From Phytoseiulus persimilis (Eukaryota; Arthropoda; Arachnida; Mesostigmata; Phytoseiidae), in contig CM075104.1 of the NCBI GenBank assembly GCA_037576195.1, positions 1,060,775-1,124,774 on the forward strand: DNA of 64,000 bases, written 5' to 3'. Positions within the stretch are counted from its first letter, which is position 1. Each line of letters opens with the position of its first letter. The notes under the pieces were generated by a model. It did not search any database and was not told the origin of the DNA. It was given only the letters and a program-made list of their open reading frames with translations. Shown here in pieces: positions 57,345 through 64,000 of this stretch. The position numbers and the translations under genes were made by a program.

Positions 57345-60300
57345 GGTTTTTGATGCCTGCAAGATTCCGCAGTGCCACAAAGTGAGTTTCAGGCAGAGCT
57401 TTAGTTCCTATGTCTGCGATGTTCTTATCAGTTACACAATGCTCGATTTTAAACTCCCCAGCCTCAATCTTTTCTCTCATCCAAAAGTAGCGAATTTCGA
57501 TATGCTTACTTTTTCTGGAGACCTGTGTGGTGGTGAAGAGATTCAAACAACCTGTGTTGTCCACCCGAAGAGTTGGTACCACTGGGTATCCGACCTCTCC
57601 CAGAAGGCGGGTCAACCAGACCACGGACTTTCCCATTTCGCTACAGGCTATGATCTCGCTTTCCATGGAGCTCAGCGAAATGCAGTTTTGTCTCTTTGAG
57701 GACCAAACTACGCACGCGCCTCCGAATAGGATGAATGCGCTGCTCGTGGATCTTCTGGTTGCCTTGCACCCACTCCAGTCAGAATCACTGTATGCGATTA
57801 TGCCATCAGAGACATCACCAGTGTATTTCGGACCGAAATAGCGTGTTCCAGACAGATACCTCAATACTTTGAGACCAACGTTCCAGAGATGTTTGGTAGG
57901 CCTCTCCAGGTGTCGAGCCAACATGTTCACGCTGTACGAAATTTCTGCTCGGCTTACCACGGAAGCGAACATCAAACCCCCCACTAGTTCTCGATATGGG
58001 AGACTGAGATCGACTTCCCCCTCAAAGGCAGATTTCGAAGTGGCATCGATTGGAACAGGAGATGCTTTGCAGTTCTTCATGTTGAAACGGTCTAGCAATT
58101 CTGCTATGTATTGAGCCTGCTTGACCTGGATAGTTCCTCGGTCTGGGGAGATTTCAATCCTCATTCCCAAGAAGAATTCCAGTGGCTTCGCGGTGAGTTC
58201 AAACGTCTCTTGGAGTTCCTTGACCAACTCATCATTGGTTTGTTCTTTGTCAGATGCGATCAGGCAATCATCGACATAAACCAAGATGAAAACTCTATTT
58301 GGTCTGTTTGAGAAATAGAGGCATGGGTCGAGGTTGCTCCTCGTGAGTTTCACGGATTTCAAGTTTAGCAATGTGTCATTCAGCTTCTTGTTGAAGCAAA
58401 GGGGACTTTGGACCGCTCCGTACATCGCTTTGAGTAGCTTACATACTCTTCCAGTTCCATCTTCCATTCCCGATGGCTGTTTCATGTATAGAGTACGGTC
58501 CAGTGGGGCAGATATGAAGGCAGTGGATACATCGGCTTGCCAAATCCACAATCTTTCCTTGGCGCACATTGACAAGACAGTACGTATGGTCTCGTACTTT
58601 GCAACCGGCGAGAACAGGGTATCATAGTCAAGCCCGGCTCTCTGTCTGTGCCCTCCAAGGACAAGTCGAGCTTTCCTTTTCACTATCTGGCCATCCTTGT
58701 TAAACTTCAAGGAAAAGATCCAATGATTCGAAAGGACATGCAGTCCTGGCTCGGGATCTACGAGCTGATAAACCTCATTACTCTTGAATGATTCTAGCTC
58801 CGAAGCCATTGCGGCGAGCCGATCCTTTTTGTACTTAGAGCGATTAACATCAGCTAGGCATGAAGGTACGTCTACCTCTTGTTCTGAACTGCCTAATGTT
58901 TCGCTTGTCTTGTTAGACTTCGTAGCGCTACTAGTGGCAAGGAAGGCTAACCCTGCCTGGTACCTATCCGGCTTCTTGAGAGTTTCTCTACTTCTCAAGG
59001 CATACTTGCGTCCCTCGGATTTTTCACTCGCCGTTGCCGGAGTTTTCCTTGGTGTCCTCTGTTCGCGCGAACTTACGGCAGGCGGTGTCGGACCGCCGGG
59101 CACATCATCCGAACCGATCCCCAATTCGACATCCACATTTCTCTCTCCACTCCAGTCGTTGCTGTCGTCATCGGCGCTGTCTCGGCCGCCGGCGTCGCTG
59201 GGAGAGGGTTCTTCATCATTCGCTGGAGGCTCGTTGCTATCCGTTGATGGGGAATTCTGTGAAGGTTCTTCGGGAAGTTGATTTTCTTCCTCGAACAGGG
59301 GTGCTGGTTCCTTCACTAGGATATCTCGGATACGATGAATCCTGGTCGTTCCAAGTTCGAGTACACGGTAACTGAGACCGTCTTCGTCGATGCCAACGAC
59401 TGCTCCTGCGATGGCTCTCTGATCCAGCTTGGTTTTGTCAGGCTTGATATTGTAGAACCAACAGCGGGTTCCGAACCTCAGAACTCTACCCAGATAGGGC
59501 TTGTGACCAGTGATGATTTCGAATGGGGTCTTGCCAGGAGGGTCGAGGAATTTCGTGACATTCAGGCAGAAAGTTGAAAATGAAATTGCTTCCCCCCAAA
59601 CCCCCTTCTTTAACTGGCTGTCGATAATCATGGCTCTTGCGAGGTTCAATAGTGTACGATTCAGGCGTTCACTAATCGAGTTGAGCTGCGGTGTGTATGG
59701 GGGGGAGTAGGAGTAGTCACATCCTGTTGAGGTAAGGAGTGACTGCAATCTCCTGTTGACAAACTCACTCCCGCCGTCCGAGTGGAAATGATACACTTGT
59801 TGTCCGGTTCTGAGCCTGAACCATTTGAGGAAGTCCTTTACTCGATCGTAGACTTCCACTTTGTTCCGGAGGAAATACGTTTTACGGAAGCGGCTATAGT
59901 CGTCAGTCAATGTGAGGAATGCTTGATGTCCTCCGTAAGACATGGTGCTCACAAAACAGACATCACTGCTGATGTATCCGATCCGAAGGGCGCGGGAGCT
60001 CATCGGCTTTGATCGATAGCTCGCTCTATGCATTTTTCCTTTTACAAAGCTCTCGCAGCTGGTAAAATCCTTGAGCACCTCATAGCCTTGTCTCTCCAAC
60101 ATTGACTGAAGCCATCCTACGTTTATGTGGGCGAATGTTCGGTGCACTTTTGTTAGGCTGATCTTTTTCTTCTTCTCTTCTTTGCCCTCAGCTTCGAGTC
60201 CTTCGGCCGTTTCAGTGGAGTACAGAAGGTAGAGACCATTTTTACGAATCGCTCGTATGGTCATCTTTCTTTTTGTCATGAGCATAGAATCCCGACAGAT

Positions 60301-61731
60301 CCGCATATCGAAGCTATCATCAGTGAGTTTCGAGACTGACAAGAGATTCCGACGGAGTCGTTGAACATACAGTACATGCTTCAGAAGAACAGTTTTGGGC
60401 TGTCCATTCTGCACGAAAGTCACACAGGCAGTCCCGGACCCAGGAGCGCTCAGAGTCCTAGACCCCCCAAGTCTGACCTGTCGTGCCTGAGGATATGGTA
60501 CGTAGTTTATCAAATGATCTTTGAAGTTGATCATATGAAAATTCGTTCCACGATCCACGATGAACTCATTGTCTGGAGTCACACTGTTTGTCTCTGCTTG
60601 CTCTAACTCACAATTGTAGAACTCGATGGCGCGGACTTCGCTGTGGTTGGCGGTTGCGGGTTGTTGATTTTGCCGGTTTCCAGGTCGCCTTCCGGGGCGC
60701 CACTGGTGATTCTGATGTTGTTGCTGAGGACGATGATGGTGCTGTCGTTGATTTCGGCCAGAGTGCCCACCCTGCACTGGGACGCGACACTGGGCCATGA
60801 GATGTCCAGTCCGCCCGCACTTGTAGCAGGTTCTCTCTGTTGTTCGAGTGACGGTGTGGTTAACACTTGTTCTGTTGAAGGTCTTCTGACGATGCTGTTT
60901 GTTACGGGATGTACGGAGTCTCGAGAACAAGGCCGTAACCTCGTTAGCATCGAGACGTCCTGTTCTGATCGCCTCAAGTTCGATAGCTGCCATCAGATGT
61001 GTCAGAGATTGAGACGCATCCTCCCTCGCATTGAAACCCTGCTTGAAGGCCTCCCAGGATGAGGGAAGACTATCGAGAAGAACCGTTATCTTCAAATCAT
61101 CAGGAAGTTGGACGCCAAGAGACGCAACATGAGCCGCTATCTGCTTGAATCGGAAGAGGTTGTCCCCCGCTGTCTTGTTCGCCTGGTACACGGAGTTGTG
61201 GAACTTGGTGAGAGCCAACCGTTTCAGAGCACCATTTGTAAGGGTGAACTTGCCGGTTATCTCACGCCACATTTCTGGGGCTTCCACGGTGTCGGATCTT
61301 CCGGAGAACAGAGAAACAGCGAGGGCAGTTTGGAGCGATGCAAAGAGAGTGCATCGGGCGGCACGGTTCCCAGCGTCGAACTTCTGCCTCTGGATTTTGG
61401 ATTGTTTGTCGTTCTTCGTTTTAGGAGGCGGTGCCAGATTTCCCAGAGCAACATCGAGCGCATATGGATCTGCATCCAATGCGGCAGAAATCAGTGTTTT
61501 CCAAGCCGTGTAATTTGAGCCGTCCAGCTTCAACTGCACCAGTTCACGGGGACGATGCCTTGGAGTCATGTTGAGACCGTCTTCATCATCTGTCCCATCG
61601 TCCTTGCCTTGTTCCAGCTGTTCGCCTACTCGTCTAGCTGATTGCTCGGGCATGTCGTCGCCTATATCACTAAAGCCGTGGGAGCTGGTGGAATCTTCCT
61701 GACCACGTTGACTCTCAGATGGATTCATCAT
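57277..61731 (-). CDS. Copia Gag-Pol polyprotein, 1484 aa, protease motif altered
   Basis: One frame in Copia order. Gag carries a UBN2/Gag-like core and a CCHC knuckle at residues 302-315, followed by a His/Gln/Arg-rich stretch. The protease motif reads D393-R-G where the sister fragment has D-S-G. The integrase has HHCC with the last Cys replaced by Phe562 (ESF), and the D/D/E residues present. An acidic linker leads to the RT with 'WQADVSTAFI' and an intact Y1152-V-D-D, then RNase H (AYSDSDW, SSMESE). The last ~24 codons after 'LRNLAGI' lie where the small membrane-protein ORF overlaps in another frame. RT and RNase H look functional; the protease and integrase zinc changes suggest the copy cannot mature or integrate on its own. 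Confidence 0.93.
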   Translation of the reverse strand: MMNPSESQRGQEDSTSSHGFSDIGDDMPEQSARRVGEQLEQGKDDGTDDEDGLNMTPRHRPRELVQLKLDGSNYTAWKTLISAALDADPYALDVALGNLAPPPKTKNDKQSKIQRQKFDAGNRAARCTLFASLQTALAVSLFSGRSDTVEAPEMWREITGKFTLTNGALKRLALTKFHNSVYQANKTAGDNLFRFKQIAAHVASLGVQLPDDLKITVLLDSLPSSWEAFKQGFNAREDASQSLTHLMAAIELEAIRTGRLDANEVTALFSRLRTSRNKQHRQKTFNRTSVNHTVTRTTERTCYKCGRTGHLMAQCRVPVQGGHSGRNQRQHHHRPQQQHQNHQWRPGRRPGNRQNQQPATANHSEVRAIEFYNCELEQAETNSVTPDNEFIVDRGTNFHMINFKDHLINYVPYPQARQVRLGGSRTLSAPGSGTACVTFVQNGQPKTVLLKHVLYVQRLRRNLLSVSKLTDDSFDMRICRDSMLMTKRKMTIRAIRKNGLYLLYSTETAEGLEAEGKEEKKKKISLTKVHRTFAHINVGWLQSMLERQGYEVLKDFTSCESFVKGKMHRASYRSKPMSSRALRIGYISSDVCFVSTMSYGGHQAFLTLTDDYSRFRKTYFLRNKVEVYDRVKDFLKWFRLRTGQQVYHFHSDGGSEFVNRRLQSLLTSTGCDYSYSPPYTPQLNSISERLNRTLLNLARAMIIDSQLKKGVWGEAISFSTFCLNVTKFLDPPGKTPFEIITGHKPYLGRVLRFGTRCWFYNIKPDKTKLDQRAIAGAVVGIDEDGLSYRVLELGTTRIHRIRDILVKEPAPLFEEENQLPEEPSQNSPSTDSNEPPANDEEPSPSDAGGRDSADDDSNDWSGERNVDVELGIGSDDVPGGPTPPAVSSREQRTPRKTPATASEKSEGRKYALRSRETLKKPDRYQAGLAFLATSSATKSNKTSETLGSSEQEVDVPSCLADVNRSKYKKDRLAAMASELESFKSNEVYQLVDPEPGLHVLSNHWIFSLKFNKDGQIVKRKARLVLGGHRQRAGLDYDTLFSPVAKYETIRTVLSMCAKERLWIWQADVSTAFISAPLDRTLYMKQPSGMEDGTGRVCKLLKAMYGAVQSPLCFNKKLNDTLLNLKSVKLTRSNLDPCLYFSNRPNRVFILVYVDDCLIASDKEQTNDELVKELQETFELTAKPLEFFLGMRIEISPDRGTIQVKQAQYIAELLDRFNMKNCKASPVPIDATSKSAFEGEVDLSLPYRELVGGLMFASVVSRAEISYSVNMLARHLERPTKHLWNVGLKVLRYLSGTRYFGPKYTGDVSDGIIAYSDSDWSGCKATRRSTSSAFILFGGACVVWSSKRQNCISLSSMESEIIACSEMGKSVVWLTRLLGEVGYPVVPTLRVDNTGCLNLFTTTQVSRKSKHIEIRYFWMREKIEAGEFKIEHCVTDKNIADIGTKALPETHFVALRNLAGIKNHVEFQSNLGASARGNGHQLLRV

Positions 61732-61850
61732 TCACGAGGACTTCTTTCACTCGATGCACCGAACGATCACTTGTACACTCTGAGAGTCACGCACTTCACA
61801 GTACACTGTCCAGATTAAGGTGTCCGCTATTACTCGTGCGCAATAACGAA

Positions 61851-62167
61851 TGTTGGAATAAGGTCCACGTAGCCCAGTTGGTGACACCTCACCTAGAAGT
61901 ATCTGTAGAGTATGGGAAGAGCACGGCACACAATAAAGAGACAGGGATTCAGTGTTAGAATAGAGTAGCTCCCTGAGCATTGCTTTATTGGGGTTATATA
62001 TACCACTGTGGAAAGAAGAGCCAGTCCATGAAGACCGGAAGGTCCTTCATGGATGGCATTGTCAGTATCTCACAGAAAAGGGTTCCGGTCAGAATGTCCT
62101 CGTCTTCTGGACCTCGCATTGGTTCAGACCAATTCCAGCTACCCAGAAATATGGCTATATTTCATCA
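61851..62167 (-). repeat. Putative Copia 5' LTR (~317 bp)
   Basis: On the minus strand it starts TGATGAAATATAG and ends CTTATTCCAACA. The ends form an imperfect inverted repeat (TGATGAAATATAG against TGTTGGAATAAGG), as in Copia LTRs. It contains a TATATATA box (about 61994-62002) and, on the minus strand, AATAAA at 61984-61989. The outer edge coincides with the start of satellite, and the inner edge is ~120 bp upstream of gag. There is no second LTR to compare with, so the limits are inferred. Confidence 0.7.
61994..62002 (-). promoter_or_regulatory. TATA box of Copia 5' LTR
   Basis: GGTTATATATACC, near-palindromic, lies ~270 bp upstream of the gag ATG on the minus strand and inside the putative LTR. 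It is the best promoter candidate for the gag-pol transcript. Confidence 0.5.
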
Positions 62168-62790
62168 CTTGTGACTATAGGACCCCCACTATGACTGACT
62201 TCCGAGTGTGGAATCAGGAAGATTCCGAGACTCTGGCAGGGTGGCTCGCCCAGAGTTTTTCTAACACCTAACCTATGCCGACCCACTCTAAGACGATGAT
62301 TCAACTCGGATTTGTATTGCTCTCTCGGGTCGAGTTGTTCTCTTGTCTCTTGGAGACTACGACTCGTGAGTATTGGACCCCAACTATGACTGACTTCCAA
62401 GTGTGGACTTGAGAAGCTTCCGAGACTCTGGGAGAGTCGCTCGCCCGGAGTTTCTCTAACACCTGACCTAATCCAAGATGATGATTCAACTCGGATTTGT
62501 ATTGCTCTCTCGGGCTGAGTTGTTATCTTGTCTATTGGAGACTACGGCTTGTGACTATAGGACCCCCAGTATGACTGACTTCCGAGTGTGGACTCAGAAA
62601 GATTCCGAGACTCTGGCAGGGTGGCTCGCCCAGAGTTTTTCTAACACCTAACCTATGCCGACCCACTCTAAGACGATGATTCAACTCGGATTTGTATTGC
62701 TCTCTCGGGTCGAGTTGTTCTCTCGTCTATTGGAGACTACGACTTGTGAGTATTGGACCCCCACTATGACTGACTCCCAAGTGTGGACTC
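62168..62790 (+). repeat. Satellite array, forward orientation (short segment)
   Basis: About three monomers between the Copia LTR and the third Copia fragment, in the same forward orientation as 38407-52563. It ends at GTGGACTC, where Copia sequence (AGAGCGAGCTATCG) begins; the AGAG is shared by both partners. No gene seen. Confidence 0.95.
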
Positions 62791-63870
62791 AGAGCGAGCT
62801 ATCGATCAAAGCCGATGAGCTCCCGCGCCCTTCGGATCGGATACATCAGCAGTGATGTCTGTTTTGTGAGCACCATGTCTTACGGAGGACATCAAGCATT
62901 CCTCACATTGACTGACGACTATAGCCGCTTCCGTAAAACGTATTTCCTCCGGAACAAAGTGGAAGTCTACGATCGAGTAAAGGACTTCCTCAAATGGTTC
63001 AGGCTCAGAACCGGACAACAAGTGTATCATTTCCACTCGGACGGCGGGAGTGAGTTTGTCAACAGGAGATTGCAGTCACTCCTTACCTCAACAGGATGTG
63101 ACTACTCCTACTCCCCCCCATACACACCGCAGCTCAACTCGATTAGTGAACGCCTGAATCGTACACTATTGAACCTCGCAAGAACCATGATTATCGACAG
63201 CCAGTTAAAGAAGGGGGTTTGGGGGGAAGCAATTTCATTTTCAACTTTCTGCCTGAATGTCACGAAATTCCTCGACCCTCCTGGCAAGACCCCATTCGAA
63301 ATCATCACTGGTCACAAGCCCTATCTGGGTAGAGTTCTGAGGTTCGGAACCCGCTGTTGGTTCTACAATATCAAGCCTGACAAAACCAAGCTGGATCAGA
63401 GAGCCATCGCAGGAGCAGTCGTTGGCATCGACGAAGACGGTCTCAGTTACCGTGTACTCGAACTTGGAACGACCAGGATTCATCGTATCCGAGATATCCT
63501 AGTGAAGGAACCAGCACCCCTGTTCGAGGAAGAAAATCAACTTCCCGAAGAACCTTCACAGAATTCCCCATCAACGGATAGCAACGAGCCTCCAGCGAAT
63601 GATGAAGAACCCTCTCCCAGCGACGCCGGCGGCCGAGACAGCGCCGATGACGACAGCAACGACTGGAGTGGAGAGAGAAATGTGGATGTCGAATTGGGGA
63701 TCGGCCCGGATGATGTGCCCGGCGGTCCGACACCGCCTGCCGTAAGTTCGCGCGAACAGAGGACACCAAGGAAAACTCCGGCAACGGCGAGTGAAAAATC
63801 CGAGGGACGCAAGTATGCCTTGAGAAGTAGAGAAACTCTCAAGAAGCCGGATAGGTACCAGGCAGGGTTA
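62791..63870 (+). mobile_element. Third Copia fragment (integrase to linker), plus strand
   Basis: Reverse-complement match to about 58945-60027 of the long Copia copy, in the opposite orientation. It starts inside the integrase just after the HHCC zinc module and runs through the D/D/E core into the acidic linker before RT. The left edge shares AGAG with the satellite. At 63870 the sequence jumps back on itself (see the inverted repeat). Confidence 0.93.
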
Positions 63871-64000
63871 GACTTCGTAGCGCTACTAGTGGCAAGGAAG
63901 GCTAACCTGGTACCTATCCGGCTTCTTGAGAGTTTCTCTACTTCTCAAGGCATACTTGCGTCCCTCGGATTTTTCACTCGCCGTTGCCGGAGTTTTCCTT
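62815..64000 (+). pseudogene. Copia integrase fragment, open to window end
   Basis: From the ATG at 62815 the frame encodes the integrase core (SSDVCF, HSDGGSEF, SISERLN residues), the C-terminal domain (WFYNIKPDKTKL region) and the acidic Ser/Pro-rich linker. It differs from the long copy by very few residues. After 63870 the fold-back sequence happens to remain open in this frame, so those last ~43 codons are not Copia protein. No gag, protease or RT, so non-functional alone. Confidence 0.85.
63768..64000. repeat. Fold-back inverted repeat of Copia sequence, 93-bp arms, 47-bp spacer
   Basis: 63768-63860 and 63908-64000 are reverse complements over their full length, and the right arm may continue past the window. 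The spacer is GGCAGGGTTA followed by the minus-orientation Copia stretch GACTTCGTAG...GCTAACC, from which CTGCC is missing relative to the long copy. So a plus-strand Copia fragment switches directly to the minus strand of the same locus. This is either a real palindromic rearrangement or a template-switch/chimeric-read artefact. Confidence 0.92.

Larger units (their letters stand above)
57277..62167 (-). mobile_element. Copia LTR retrotransposon, 5' LTR present, 3' LTR not found
   Basis: Comprises the putative 5' LTR (61851-62167), a leader of ~119 bp (61732-61850) and the whole gag-pol frame. Downstream of pol (leftward) the sequence continues into the two membrane-protein ORFs and then a second Copia fragment. 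No repeat of the LTR start or end was found there, so the true 3' end is either lost or replaced. Satellite resumes directly right of the LTR at CTTGTGACTATAGG. A target duplication cannot be tested without the other end. Confidence 0.85.

Overview
This window is repeat-dominated eukaryotic, almost certainly metazoan, DNA. About 39 kb of it is a tandem satellite with a ~195-bp monomer. The remaining ~25 kb is retroelements inserted in or stitched to that satellite: a BEL/Pao element, a Ty3/Gypsy element, three Copia pieces, and a 5'-truncated non-LTR retrotransposon tail. BEL/Pao elements are known only from animals. The R1/I/Jockey-like LINE tail and TTAGG-like pentamers in the satellite linker suggest an arthropod. 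I cannot name the species. No ordinary single-copy host gene, rRNA, tRNA or CRISPR array was seen.

Layout. 1-12,618: satellite in 'forward' orientation, with one unrelated ~198-bp insert at 6,934-7,131. 12,619-38,406: satellite in the opposite orientation, carrying the BEL element (18,472-24,929, TSD GGGGT) and the Gypsy element (26,473-33,170, TSD GGTC). The two TSDs overlap within the same 6 bp of the monomer. 38,407-52,563: forward satellite with kilobase-scale duplications and a LINE tail (48,599-49,166, minus strand). 52,564-54,870: internal fragment of a Copia element, minus strand. 54,871-57,276: a non-satellite segment with two convergent open frames for predicted membrane proteins. 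57,277-62,167: long Copia copy on the minus strand, with a recognisable 5' LTR at 61,851-62,167 and no 3' LTR in the window. 62,168-62,790: forward satellite. 62,791-63,870: a third Copia fragment on the plus strand, running into a fold-back (inverted repeat) that reaches the window end.

The transposons. Each long element has a nearly intact gag-pol frame. In all three, the protease D-T/S-G triad is altered: DYG in BEL, DTE in Gypsy, DRG in the long Copia (its sister copy reads DSG). The BEL element also has YAED in place of YxDD, an in-frame TAG about 99 codons before the end of its frame, and a 5' LTR missing the 101 bp that hold the TATA box and AATAAA in its 3' LTR. The Gypsy element has an in-frame TAG between capsid and nucleocapsid, and an extra 3' ORF encoding a zinc-knuckle protein instead of an envelope.

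Most unusual region: 55,153-57,380. A small type I membrane-protein frame overlaps the end of Copia pol on the minus strand. It faces a 536-aa plus-strand frame with a single transmembrane segment and a long Ser/Thr-rich, mucin-like stretch. I recognise neither protein. They may be element-borne, envelope-like genes or captured host/viral genes.
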